Source: Phymatolithon calcareum (taxonomy: Eukaryota; Rhodophyta; Florideophyceae; Hapalidiales). Taken from it: 64,000 nucleotides of DNA. A program made the position numbers and the translations under genes. The stretch is taken from NCBI GenBank assembly GCA_977006965.1, contig OZ345378.1, positions 2,108,001 to 2,172,000 of the forward strand, in the 5' to 3' direction. Below the pieces are notes generated by a model. It was not told where the DNA came from. It made no database searches and worked only from the letters and a program-made list of their open reading frames with translations. This document shows, in pieces, positions 1 through 10,919 of this stretch (position 1 is the stretch's first letter; the number at the start of each line of letters is the position of its first letter).

Positions 1-113
1 TCATGATTGTACTGTAAAGCATATGGTTGAGATTAGGTTAGTCATTCGATCTCCACACTTGCCTCTTCCACGCAGAGGAAACGCCAGTACATCCGTCGAA
101 TATCTTCGCAAAG

Positions 114-1045
114 ATGGAGCATACGATTGCAACCACAATGGCATTCTTGACAACACCAGCGATTTTTCCGTCAGGCGCCATTGGCAGTGCGCGCGCATGC
201 CAAGATCTCCGATTTCGCCGAGCATTCGCAGCGAAGCAAACGAATCTGCACGCGACAATGCTGCAGAGTGGGGAGACAGACATGCGGTTTCCGGGAGAGT
301 CAATCGAAGGAGGTGTAACAGACAGTACATTGGTATCGGATATAGATGGCAGCGTCGATTTCAGTGATGAAGGAGTTGTGGACATATTGGGCGGAGACTA
401 CGATCTTGTGGAGGAAAAGACGAAAAAGGTGCGAGTGCGAACAAGTCAACTATTAGCGGAAATCAACACAGAACCGGAAAGTAATCTCGCTAGCGACGCT
501 CATACCTTACCGCCAATTGGGGAAGATGAAACTATGTCGTGGGTGAGAACGGTGGTGCGCGCGGGTGATACGCGCAAAGCTATTGACCCTGTGGCGATTC
601 GCGTGATGCGTGTGACGTACATTACATCGTTCATGGTTGCACTCACGGGAAAGAGTACGCCTCAGTTACGCGCTATTGCTAATCTGGTGGAGGAGAATAT
701 GTTTAAGGAACATGGTGTGTCGCCTAAGCGCACGTCGGGTGTTCCGCAATCGGGGTGGCTTCTTTTGGATTGTACGATTTTCTACTTTCGTTCTCTTTGC
801 GTGTCTGTGATGCTTGCGTAACTTTTTTGTGGCGACTAACATGAGCTTATTTCTTTTTGGACTTTTTGGCAGATGGGGACATGATGGTAAATGTTTTCTC
901 GCCGGAGCAGCGGGCTAATTACAATATTGAAGGCCTTTGGAAAGATGGAGAGGTTGCAGATATCTCAGATTGCATTTCTCAAGCGCCCGCTGATGAAGTG
1001 GATGCTGCCGACTTAAGCAAAGATTCTTTAGACGATTGGCTCTAA
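114..1045 (+). CDS. Iojap/RsfS ribosomal silencing factor, organellar (two exons)
   Basis: Ribosome silencing factor of the RsfS/Iojap family. In this family the protein binds uL14 of bacterial-type large subunits and blocks subunit joining, so here it would act in plastid or mitochondria. Exons are 114-771 and 873-1045; the 101-nt intron starts GTACGA, has a GACTAAC branch site and ends TTGGCAG. Splicing restores the family signature WLLLDYGDMMVNVF across the junction, which neither open frame shows alone. The product is 276 aa. The RsfS domain covers about residues 143-255, including IDPVAIRVM, a TGKS-type segment, AIANLVEE and IEGLWKDGE. The first ~50 residues are Ala/Arg/Thr rich with few acids, fitting a transit peptide; residues 55-140 are an acidic extension. 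The ATG at 138 is an alternative start. It converges on the MESD-like gene, 91 bp away. The family assignment is very secure; which organelle is not. Confidence 0.9.
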
Positions 1046-1136
1046 TGCCAGTGCAGATTCTTAAGACAAGAGCAAAGGGCAAATAGACTCTCTTTCTAAC
1101 TATAAAAAGTTTATTTAGTTTCCAACTGCAAAAAAG

Positions 1137-1844
1137 TCAAAGGTCATCTTTTTCACCTTTCGTATCCTCAGCCCCACCTGCACTGCCCTGCGCATCTGCG
1201 GAGGCAGCACCCATTCCAGTGACGCCGGACACCGTATCAACATTTTCATCCTCGTCATCGTCTTGCGGTTCTGGCGGCGGAGTGAACGTCAAATTATCGA
1301 TGACAACACTCTCAATCTCCGGCATCTTAAGCAGGAAGTCCTTACCCATATGAGCATCTCGAATCGTCTCGCATTTCAGCACGATCTGACGCTTAGTCTT
1401 CCCCATTTCATGCACATACCACACCTTACACGCCACACCACCGGCGGTCATGAGGTTGAAATAGCGCGAGTTAATCTGTCGTCCGATATTCTCCGTGGTG
1501 GCGATATCGGCACGAAGGTATGCGAAAAATACCTTCTCCTGTCGCATCGCCTGACCCATAATCGTATGGATATCCATACCCTCCTGAATCCCACGCTGAC
1601 GCGCCGGCATTGGATTCTTCTTGGACTGTCTTGTCTCACCCCATTCATCCCAAGGTTCATCAGGGTCGTCGTTCACGGACGGTCCGCGAACGTTCCGGAT
1701 GTTCGGACCTAGATCTGGTACAACCTCGCTTGCACCGTCCGCGGATACGGCGATCACCAGCGCACACAAGCAGAGCAGCGCGGCGCTGGGGCGCGCAGCC
1801 CGCGTATGTCGCAGGCGTCCAAAATCTGCCAATGCTTCATTCAT
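1137..1844 (-). CDS. MESD-like ER lumenal chaperone with KDDL tail
   Basis: Predicted ER lumenal protein of 235 aa resembling the MESD (mesoderm development / LRP chaperone) family, which in animals folds beta-propeller modules of LDL-receptor-like proteins. The ATG at 1844 was chosen over the longer TTG-initiated frame because it gives a clean signal peptide: Arg-containing n-region, hydrophobic core AALLCLCALVIAVSA, then a small-residue cleavage site. A globular core follows at residues ~85-180, with the strand KVFFAYLRAD, a helix containing TTENIGRQI, and GKDFLLKMPEIESVVID matching the strand/helix order of the MESD core. An acidic Gly/Ala-rich tail ends in KDDL, a KDEL-type retrieval signal; animal MESD ends in a comparable tetrapeptide. 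The signal peptide plus KDDL make ER residence convincing. The MESD assignment rests on motif pattern only; another thioredoxin-like ER protein is the alternative. Confidence 0.6.
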   Translation of the reverse strand: MNEALADFGRLRHTRAARPSAALLCLCALVIAVSADGASEVVPDLGPNIRNVRGPSVNDDPDEPWDEWGETRQSKKNPMPARQRGIQEGMDIHTIMGQAMRQEKVFFAYLRADIATTENIGRQINSRYFNLMTAGGVACKVWYVHEMGKTKRQIVLKCETIRDAHMGKDFLLKMPEIESVVIDNLTFTPPPEPQDDDEDENVDTVSGVTGMGAASADAQGSAGGAEDTKGEKDDL

Positions 1845-2175
1845 CGCGAAAGGAGGGAGGAGACGATGAGGTTCGAAAACTGTTTGCACGCGAAAGCAAT
1901 AGACAACAGGGATACAATGCAGGAGCAATGGACGTAGATTCGCGAGGGGATCCAATTGGGATGGGTTCATTATAATGCTAGCTGTGCAATCGTCAATCGA
2001 AAAGAGACGACTCCAGAAGTAAGCCACGTGTCAATTTGTTAGGTTTAAATTTTCAAAAAACACGATTCGGCATCCTTGCTGTTATTCAAGATCGGCTTGC
2101 TTCGAATTCAATCAGGAATCCTTGATTCAATCTAAAAGGCAATCTACCACGTTTGAGAAGGTTACCGATGGAAAG

Positions 2176-2201
2176 TCTTAGACTGTGACCACAGTCTAAG
2201 A
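2176..2201. repeat. 12-bp perfect inverted repeat
   Basis: Arms TCTTAGACTGTG and CACAGTCTAAGA are exact reverse complements separated by 2 nt. It lies about 330 bp upstream of the MESD-like start codon. Confidence 0.85.
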
Positions 2202-2280
2202 TATAGTGTAGAACAATAGACATTGTGATGAAATCAAGACTAGAACGTTCACATCTTGCAAGAGTGTTGGGATGGTAACT

Positions 2281-2318
2281 GACTGGATTCTATACAGCGC
2301 GCTGTACGGTATCCAGTC
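2281..2318. repeat. 38-bp imperfect palindrome
   Basis: The core TACAGCGCGCTGTA is a perfect palindrome, and the outer arms GACTGGAT/ATCCAGTC are also exact complements, with a few mismatches between. It lies about 80 bp beyond the 2176 hairpin. Confidence 0.8.
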
Positions 2319-4277
2319 TACTCGATATTATTTCCAAGTCGTTGGTGTTGCTTGATGGAATTCCAAGCGTACGCGTCACACACTCTCCTCAGCAGTCTCA
2401 TTTGCAGAACTTCGCAATGACGCAGTATCCAAATGCCTTCTAGAAGTATCTTGTGTGCCATGACTTGCTCCACAAGATCTAACACGTTCCGCACCGTTGT
2501 CTCCGTGCACCTGCATTTGCCGCTGAAGAGCGTCTTTACAACTTCTGCTGTGGGTGAATAAGAGGATGGTGCTCCACGGCATATATGTATAGTTTATACT
2601 GCATCAAACGGTTACATGGCCAGAACGACCTCCTTCGAATCAAGAACCAACACCGTCTGACAGTACAATTTCCATAACATTGTTTTCACCGCGCAACACA
2701 TCGACCTGGAACGAAATGGTCCGATACATGTCGAGAGTGTCACCGCCTCCCCACAATAACGCGCTGCTTCGAAGCAATCGTGGTCGTTGCATTGGCATGC
2801 TCGCTCCCGTCTTCGCACGTCACGATGCTGGGGCCATATGCTCCCAGAGCCTCAAACTGTTTCGCTGCTTCATGTGCCCGATATTGGGATTGATTACATT
2901 TCTTCAAGGTCGCAATTTACCACCCTTCATCACATTTCGCTGAGGCGCACTTGCTTTGATTCAGATTACAGACGAGTTCTCGAAGTATTTCACCTACACT
3001 GCTGAGAGGCTCAATTGCGTTGCGCTTCTCCTCCGGTTCATCCTTTGTTGGATAGGAGTTTTGAAGTTTACCGACCTGTTGCCGAGCGGCCTTTGTAATC
3101 GGCGTTGTGAATCCGTTGGGTGGTAGCTAGAGGATTCTTTTGTTAGCCAGATGATAGTTACAAAACTCTCGCCACGGCCTTACCTTCATGGATTTCATTA
3201 CGGGCAAACGTGCTCCACGCGCTATTGGAATATCCAGGTCCATTCGAAGTACTTTCTCCAGAAAAACTGTTTCTGGCTTCCCCCAGACGTCTCGCATGTG
3301 AAGCATCACAGGCAGGACTCAAAGGCTGAAGAATGACGTTGCTTCAGAACAGCGCTGACCGCTCTTGCCGCTCTATTTCTTCTTCTTGCAAGCCAAAAGG
3401 GGAAAACCCCCAGAGACGCTAACGCTGGTTCGAGCAGTGGTCATTCCGACGACGACGATTCAGAATCGTGGGCATTGGCATGACCTCTTCTTGAACCAGC
3501 ATTCATCTTGGGCTTGGATTGTGAATGCTTAATAAGCTGTAGTGGCGGCGGGACATAGGCGCGTCTTAAATGGGATTTAGTTGGTGTAGCGTCTCTGGGG
3601 GTTTCCCCCTTTAACCCCAACGTCTAGTGAATTCACCGTATTTCCGTAAATTGATCAACCAACATAACAAACACGAAAATCTTCCTAACAAAGATTTTCA
3701 TTCACGAAAAGAATTTCCCGGTGCATGATCGAACATTACAAAGGGTCGCTGTGTAGGCACCCGCCTGCGACGAATGGGTGTCCAAAGGAAGATGTATAAT
3801 CCACGCTCGATGAGCAATATTGACGACCATGTAAGGTCGCTTGGTCCACGTCCGGCCAACGACAGCTGCTCGTGCAGACATAATTCGATGTCATAATACT
3901 ACTGAAGAATCGAAAGACACTGCCGAGCACTAGAGTGGGTACAAAAACTGTAGAAGAGCTGTGCCGTGCGAGACCCTTAGACATATTCAAATTTCTGAAC
4001 AGTGAGAAGCTGTTGCAGAACTGCTTTAGGTGCTCACCTTCCGTGTGAACGATCTTTCCACAATAAAGAAAGAAACAAAAGATGAATGGGCATAGAAGGA
4101 AACTTACGCACACATCCTCTCATAAGCATTGGACACATTTCAGTGTGTCTACGACCGCGTCCGTTCGACATAAATTGACGCTCATTCCTCGAGTGCGCTG
4201 TAGCGCTTGTGCTTTATTCGCAAAGTATTATGCATTCGATAGTTGAGTGCTACCGTCTCGGACAAACGTTCAGAGAT

Positions 4278-5563
4278 TTATTTCTCATTTTCATCAGCCG
4301 TTTTCGGCTTCTTCGCGTCTCCATTATTCACCATATCATCGGCATTAGCGGGTCTCTTTCGCGTCTTCTCTGTGTCACCCGCGCATGAATCTCCACTTTC
4401 TCCCGTCTCATTGCCACTTGTCTGGGAGATCTGTACCTCGATCTGTTCCAAATTCCCGTCATTTTCAGATTCCATTGCATGATCATTATGCACATCTTCA
4501 GCTATGACAAGGTCGATTTCACTTGGTGAAAGGTTGGAAGTGTTTTCATCGTCATTGCTCTCGGCGTCCTGCGGATCTTCATCAAGCTCATCAATGACGC
4601 CGTTCTCTGCAGCGAAAATATTTCCCAATGAGACTGACAAGTTGGGGAAAAGTTCCAGGTTTTCGAGAGTAGAGAAATCAGGCTCCGTGTTGCTGGATAT
4701 GAATATGAGGCGGGGGTCGATAGGGTCATTTATCCCGCCGTAGCTCTGAACCTCGCCGCCTTGCTCGGTGCGGGAAGTTTCGACATCGTCTGTCCACTCC
4801 ACTTGTGCACTATCCGCACTATCCGGTTCCTCTGATTCATTTTCGGATTCCTGTACATCTTCACCCACGACGATTTCGGTTTCTCCTGTCTCAACCTCGA
4901 TATTTTGTCCATCGTGATGGGTGTCGTATTCGTGAGTATATTGCACACGTTGCACACGGATGTCATGTTCTTCACCGAAATTGTTTCCCGTGGAAACAGA
5001 CAGGTTGGGAAAGGATGGCATAGATTGAGAGGGCAAGAAGTTTTGCGGCTCGCTCGCCTTGGATATGAATGTGAGCCTGGGGTCAACAGGTTGGTAAACT
5101 CCGCCATTCCTCGAGCCCCTTGGACCCTGCTCCGTTCCTGTAGTTTCTACTTCGATGATTCTTTCGGTGTGCTCATTACTCTGTTCTTCTTCTGCAGCGA
5201 CTGTTCGTGGACGGTTCTGACGTCTCTGCATATAAGCTTGATCTTCAACTGCCTTAATTGCTTCCGTAAGCGTATCCAAGTAAGCGTGCCTTGTGTTCGA
5301 TGCCATGAATGTGCGGTCCTCAACCCTCACAATACTCTCATGGAGTAAGGTCGAGCTAGGGCTGTTGCAATGTTCTGTGAACAGGAAACATGAAGGATGG
5401 AAGGTAAAAAAGATCGAGTCAGTAAATCGGGAATGTGAAGTCATCCTCAAAGATTGATTTTCGGATACGTACGCTGAAGTCTTTCTTGTATGAACTCAAC
5501 GATCTCCGCTCGTTCGGAGGGAGACACAAAGGCTTCCATTTCCACGTTCTCTGTGTTACTCAT
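4278..5563 (-). CDS. KIX-domain protein with two tandem acidic modules (MED15/coactivator-like)
   Basis: Putative transcriptional adaptor of 395 aa. Exon 1 is 5563-5473 and exon 2 is 5374-4278; the 98-nt intron begins GTACGT and ends TTCACAG. Only splicing reveals the N-terminal domain at residues ~13-75: SPSERAEIVEFIQERL, then HESIVRVEDRTFMA and RHAYLDTLTEAIKAVE. This follows the three-helix KIX pattern of plant MED15 and CBP (R..IV..I...L / vE...f..A.s...Yl..l..kI..i). The remainder is acidic and disordered, with a ~100-residue module present twice (about 101-200 and 225-323). Each copy carries VETxxTEQG, PxDPRLxFIS, FPNLSVSxGNxF and an IVxxEDV-like end. The C-terminus has basic, NLS-like clusters KTRKRP and KKPK. 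Known: KIX domains bind activator peptides. Inferred: nuclear coactivator or Mediator subunit. A decayed copy lies downstream at 9669-10919. Confidence 0.65.
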
Positions 5564-6521
5564 ATGGGGATACGATGAGCATCCGCACAAAAAAGTTCGA
5601 CGGTTTTGTTGCTCGTATTGTGCGGAACTCGGGTCCTCGATAATGAATAGAAGAGAGAGGTAAGTAAGGAGTTCGCGAAGTCCGATTCCAATATATACGA
5701 AAATCTTCCAGGCCAAGTGCACTTGCGGGAAATGAACGAGCCTGGAGGGAGTGTTGTAGCAGAAGTGTCGCATAAATTCCCATCTTCGCTTAGCCGCCTT
5801 GAAAGTGAATGAACTTCGTGCCCATATTTAAGTTCAAACGGAATACATGATTTTCACATGTTTCTCTATCATCACCTCCTCGAAAATACCTGTTACGTGT
5901 CTGTGTGGTAGAGACGCTCCTTAGTACATTTCATGTCGTTACATTTTCAGTGCATAGTGTGCTCGATTGCCTTCCAGAAAGCAATCGAACACAGCTTTTA
6001 GTCGGTTTGAATTTCTATTGAACCGGAAATTCGCGCAATATGATGTGCACGACATTAGTGATGAAAGTAGCTCCGGTTAGGAAGTTTTCCTTTGTCTCCA
6101 CTTATATCACCATCGATTCCATGTGCACTTCAAAATAGGTCTCTTAAGCGAGAATTGCAGCGATGCACTTAATAGAAACAGAACTTTTCTCCCCTCGTCC
6201 CTTAAGGTCACAATGCAACACTTTACAAAAGCTCTAATGCACGGCACAATTTTTCAAAGTGTTAAATGAGCGTCATTTCCAGAGCTGGTGCTCTCCTTGT
6301 AGTTCGATGCGGGCTTGGTGGGGTGTCTCTTGGATCGCTCAGAGGCGTTTGTGAGGATCTTTCCGTGTTGGTCAGTGATTAGGGGTAATGACCCATAATG
6401 TGTTGAACTAATACATCTTACCTTTTACTGATGTGTCTAGCTTGCTACATAATGCCGAGCACAAGGGAACCCACCTTGCGATGGGAGTAGCACATACACT
6501 TTTTCCTGGGAGAGATTGATC

Positions 6522-7095
6522 ACTAGGCGTACAACTCAGGAAGCAGGCGCACTGGCAGGAGCAACGCAGAAGCCTTCGTGACACCTATGAGAGGATACGT
6601 TGCGCGGAGCAAACTGCCGAGTAGCGAGCACGGCGGCGGAAGTGGAGAAGACGTGCAACACCGAGCAAGAAGTCGGTTTCCAGAGAATACCTAAAATACC
6701 AGCGGTATGCCGCTGCCGGCAGAGCGTCTATAGAGACGATGTCAACGCCCTTAATCAATAGAGACTTACGCGAGTACCGCGCCACGTGCCAGGCGCGGTT
6801 ACGACATGCTATCGGATCAGCTGTCAAACGAGCTCGGTGCGCTGATCACCGAGCTGCAAAATGTGGCGCAATGAACACACAATGACGCCTCGCTACCGGG
6901 GGTCGTCTACGGCGAACAATACAGGAGTTCTGCAATTTAGATGGGATATCTGAGATCCTAAGTTTTTCCGCCCGCCCCTCTGGCGGTGCGTTTTCACAAA
7001 GGTAGGTAGCAACTGAGGAAGCCTTGCCCATATCTTCGGAAGTCTGCGGGGCTTTTAAATAAACTTTGCTCAAAAAAAAAAACTAGGCGTACAAC
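6522..7095 (+). mobile_element. Truncated non-LTR retroposon with 14-bp target-site duplication
   Basis: The element body is 6536-7081 and ends in a poly(A) tract (7072-7082). It is flanked by exact 14-bp direct repeats, actaggcgtacaac, at 6522-6535 and 7082-7095. Duplicated copy B has a single, empty version of this site, so the insertion is directly visible. Poly(A) plus a 14-bp duplication is the mark of target-primed reverse transcription. The last ~130 bp are homologous to an inverted insertion at 29440-29605. No reverse transcriptase is visible inside, so this is either a 5'-truncated LINE or a SINE. An open frame on its minus strand (KAPQTSEDMGKASS) reads through the conserved 3' part but is probably not translated. 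Confidence 0.8.
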
Positions 7096-7309
7096 ATGTG
7101 TCTCGATAGAACTTGAGTTGGTGTGAACGGTTCGCCAGACGGGTGTATCACCCGCCACGTCCTGTGTCGTACGTGCACCACGTGTGCGCCGCTTGGGTAC
7201 GTTTAAAGCATTCTCGAAAGAAGTCATCCCGCAGGTGAAGGTCACTAGAAAGATCAATTTCATTCTCTAGACATGGTGTGCCTCTGGAGGCATACTACAA
7301 CAGCTCGGC

Positions 7310-8073
7310 CACGCGCACAGGAGCCGTGGGTTCATCGTTCGACGCCGAAATATTTCGCGGCGGTCCGAGCTTTCGAGGCGATAGAACAACTGCAAATCCC
7401 AAGTGGACAACTTTGCTCTCCGGTTTACCGACAGCATGAGCTCCCTGGATGCACTGGCCGGACAACCACGGAGGTATGGGGAGATGACAAGAAAGCTGTG
7501 GGATCAATGGGAATGATGATGGATGACATGATCACCATAGAGGCAATTTGGATCCCAAGCCACTGTGGTCTCCCTGGGAACGAAAAAGCGGACGACATTG
7601 CTCGACGAGGCATTACGGAGTCAAGTCTGTTGGCACATCAAAATATACCGTTACCCATTGAAGCTGCGAGGTCCATCATCAAACCGCACCATTCGACATA
7701 GCTAAGGAGAATGCAGTTCTTACCCCCAGAGCTCAATAAAAGCCACAGGCGCGCTGAAATTACCCTTAATCAGCTTGCCGCGGAATGCTGCTCACTGGTG
7801 GCAGGTTTTCAAGATGGTTCGGTTGATTACGACCCTATAAGCAAGGCCTGCTCAGTGAGAACCAAGGAGACCGTTGAGCACCTACTCCTACGCTGTAGTG
7901 GACGGACTGTATCAACACGCCAGACTATTTGTAGAGTTGGCACTTAAACGATAGGGCAAATTTGCGATGAGAAACCGCTCGAAGTACGAAAATTCGAGCA
8001 CAATGAGGGGCAGTTTGAAAACATCCCCAGGCGCTAACTTAAGTTAGCGTTTTCTGCAACAAAAGAAAGAAAT
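7310..8073 (+). pseudogene. Decayed LINE remnant: RNase H domain and ORF2 C-terminus
   Basis: Remnant of a non-LTR retrotransposon polyprotein at the junction of the two duplicated units. RNase H motifs sit in different frames. RFTDSMSSLDAL (about 7410-7460, the FTDSxSALxAL motif with its catalytic Asp) is in one frame; IWIPSHCGLPGNEKADDIAR (about 7549-7608, the WxPxHxGxxGNExAD motif) is in another. A further segment (7711-7947) ends with TKETVEHLLLRC, a Cys/His-type motif seen at the C-terminus of many LINE ORF2 proteins. Frameshifts and stops show it is dead. The right end is A-rich (aaaagaaagaaataaaac) and abuts copy B. No reverse transcriptase core is present. Confidence 0.75.
8032..8049. 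repeat. 18-bp perfect palindrome
   Basis: CGCTAACTTAAGTTAGCG is its own reverse complement. It lies at the 3' end of the LINE remnant, just before the A-rich tail. Confidence 0.8.
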
Positions 8074-9046
8074 AAAACTCTCGCCATGGCCTTACCTTCA
8101 TGGATTTCATTACGGGCAAACGTGCGCCACGCACAATTGGAATATCCAGGTCCATTCGAGGTGCTTTCTCCAGAAAAACTGTTTCTGGCTTCCTCCAGAC
8201 GTCTCGCATGCGAAGCATCGCAGGCAGGACTCAAAGGTTGAAGACTGAGGTTTCTTTGGGACAGCGCTGACCGCTCTCGCCGCTCTATTTCTTCTTCTTG
8301 CAAGCCAAAGGGGAAAATCCCAGAGGCGCGAATGCTGATTCAAGCCGTGCACATGCCAAGGACGACGATTCAGAATCGTGGGCATTGGCATGACCTCTTC
8401 TTGAACCAGCATTCATCTTGGGCTTGGATTGTGATTGCTTAATAGGCTGTAGTGGCGACGAGACTTTGGCGCGTCTTATATGGGATTTAGTAGGTGTAGC
8501 GTGTCTGGGGGTTTCACCCTTTTGGGTTGTGAGAAGAGTGACGATGTCGATGCCTTGAACCTGCAGCTCATCCGCAATCTATGCCTTTATATAGCCTTTT
8601 TTAAAATGCTTCCAGTATTCAGAAGCTCCAAAAGCTCGCAACTCTCCAAAGCAAAATACTCTATTTGTTACGTGTCTAGAACACTGCGTGAAAATACTTC
8701 CAACCCCAACGCCTAGTGAATTCACCGTATTTCCGTAAATTGATCAACCAACATAACAAACACAAAAATCTTCCTAACAAAGATTTTCATTCACGAAAAG
8801 AATTTCCCGGTGCATGATCGAACATTACAAAGGGTCGCTGTGTAGGCACCCACCTGCGACGAATGGGTGTCCAAAGGAAGATGTATAATCCACGCTGGAT
8901 AAGCAATATTGACGATCATGTAAGGTCTCTGGGTCCTCGTTCGGCCAACGAAAACTGCTCGTGCAGACATAATTCGATGTCATAATACTACTGAAGAATC
9001 AAAAGACTGCTGAGCACTAGAGTGGGTACAAAAACCGTAGAAGAGC

Positions 9047-9362
9047 TATGCCGTGAGAAGATTTTCCTGTTCTGTAATGCCACTTGCGGGCGGAGCAGAA
9101 TCCCTTCGGTTGCTGGGAAGGGACCCTTCCCGAAAGGGAAACGCAGGAGGCAGAGAAGGCTCTACGGAAACTACAAGTTTCTCCACTAAGCTTCGCTGCG
9201 TCCGACCAACCCCAGAGTACATCTTTGGCGACGTCCCGGACCTCGACGTGCAAGCAGCAGCCAAACTCGCAGCAAATATATTAGAATGGAAGAAGTCTAG
9301 GCCCTCAAAGTGTTGCTAGCCCCACAAGAGGAATACGCAAAATGAATGAATATGCCGTGAGA
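9047..9362 (+). mobile_element. Short retroposon insertion with 12-bp target-site duplication
   Basis: A 292-bp insertion (9059-9350) in copy B that is absent from the matching place in copy A (near 3965). It is flanked by tatgccgtgaga at 9047-9058 and 9351-9362. The tail reads aaaatgaatgaa, a short-repeat 3' end as in several LINE clades. A plus-strand frame reads to a stop near the end, through TPEYIFGDVPDLDVQ and AANILEWKKS, which could be the last piece of a LINE ORF2. That coding interpretation is weak; the insertion itself is clear. Confidence 0.7.
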
Positions 9363-9668
9363 GACCCTTAGACATATTCAAATTTCTGAACAGTGAGAAG
9401 CTGTTGCAGAACTGCTTTAGGTGCTCACCTTCCGTGTGAACGATCTTTCCACAATAAAGAAAGAAACAAAAGATGAATGGGCATAGAAGGAAACTTACGC
9501 ACACATCCTCTCATAAGCATTGGACACATTTCAGTGTGTCTACGACCGCGTCCGTTCGACATAAATTGATGCTCATTCCTCGAGTGCGCTGTAGCGCTTG
9601 TTCTTTATTCGCAAAGTATTATGCATTCGATAGTTGAGTGCTACCGTCTCGGACAAACGTTCAGAGAT

Positions 9669-10919
9669 TTATTTCTCATTTTCATCAGCCGTTTTCGGCT
9701 TCTTCGCGTCTCCATTATTCACCATATCATCGGCATTAGCGGGTCTCTTTCGCGTCTTCTCTGTGTCACCCGCGCATGAATCTCCACTTTCTCCCGTCTC
9801 ATTGCCACTTGTCTGGGAGATCTGTACCTCGATCTGTTCCAAATTCCCGTCATTTTCAGATTCCATTGCATGATCATTATGCACATCTTCAGCTATGACA
9901 AGGTCGATTTCACTTGGTGAAAGGTTGGAAGTGTTTTCATCGTCATTGCTCTCGGCGTCCTGCGGATCTTCATCAAGCTCATCAATGACGCCGTTCTCTG
10001 CAGCGAAAATATTTCCCAATAGTTGGGGAAAAGTTCCAGGTTTTCGAGAGTAGAGAAATCAGGCTCCGTGTTGCTGGATATGAATATGAGGCGGGGGTCG
10101 ATAGGGTCATTTATCCCGCCGTAGCTCTGAACCTCGCCGCCTTGCTCGGTGCGGGAAGTTTCGACATCGTCTGTCCACTCCACTTGTGCACTATCCGCAC
10201 TATCCGGTTCCTCTGATTCATTTTCGGATTCCTGTACATCTTCACCCACGACGATTTCGGTTTCTCCTGTCTCAACCTCGATATTTTGTCCATCGTGATG
10301 GGTGTCGTATTCGTGAGTATATTGCACACGTTGCACACGGATGTCATGTTCTTCACCGAAATTGTTTCCCGTGGAAACAGACAGGTTGGGAAAGGATGGC
10401 ATAGATTGAGAGGGCAAGAAGTTTTGCGGCTCGCTCGCCTTGGATATGAATGTGAGCCTGGGGTCAACAGGTTGGTAAACTCCGCCATTCCTCGAGCCCC
10501 TTGGACCCTGCTCCGTTCCTGTAGTTTCTACTTCGATGTTTCTTTCCGTGTGTTCATTACTTTGTTCTTCTTCTGCAGCGACTGTTTGTCGACCATCTTC
10601 AACTGCCTTAATTGTTTCCGTAAGCGTATCCAAGTAAGCGTGCCTTGTGTTTGATGCCATGAATGTGCGGTCCTCAACCCTCACAATACTCTCATGGAGT
10701 AAGGTCGAGCTAAGGTTGTTGCAATGTTCTGTGAACAGGAAACATGAAGGATGGAAAGTAAAAAAAAGACTTTGTCAGTAAATCGGGAAGATGAAGTCAT
10801 CCTCAAAGATTGATTTTCGGATACGTACGCTGAAGTCTTTCTTGTATGAACTCAACGATCTCCGCTCGTTCGGAGGGAGACACAAAGGCTTCCATTTCCA
10901 CGTTCTCTGCGCTACTCAT
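9669..10919 (-). pseudogene. Broken second copy of the KIX-domain gene
   Basis: Near-identical duplicate of the gene at 4278-5563. Exon 1 (10919-10829) and the GTACGT donor are intact; exon 2 would start at 10728. Relative to copy A it has lost 9 codons just after the KIX domain (residues ~76-84). It has also lost 10 nt (gagactgaca) at about 10019. The second loss shifts the frame inside the second acidic module, replaces the rest with an unrelated tail and removes the basic C-terminus. The KIX domain and first module stay open, so a truncated protein of about 290 aa could still be made. Few other differences suggest the break is young. Confidence 0.8.

Larger units (their letters stand above)
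2028..3161. other. Intergenic, no supported gene; two palindromes
   Basis: No open frame here looks conserved. The stretch contains two inverted repeats (2176-2201 and 2281-2318, listed separately). Its last bases abut the left edge of duplicated copy A. Confidence 0.5.
3162..7309. repeat. Segmental duplication, copy A
   Basis: About 4.1 kb that recurs in the same orientation at 8074-12075. Long stretches are nearly identical in coding and non-coding parts alike. Examples are the KIX gene, the 5.8-6.5 kb downstream sequence, and the left edge with actctcgcc followed by ttcattacgggcaaacg. Copy A lacks ~175 bp present in copy B at about 8530-8700. It carries its own retroposon insertion (6536-7081) and an extra segment around 7180-7260. 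The intact gene lies in this copy. Confidence 0.85.

Noticed and set aside
3400-3480. tRNA-like ggttcgagc segments in the repeats
   Set aside because: B-box-like bases only; no A box or cloverleaf could be drawn, and no tRNA gene was found in the window.
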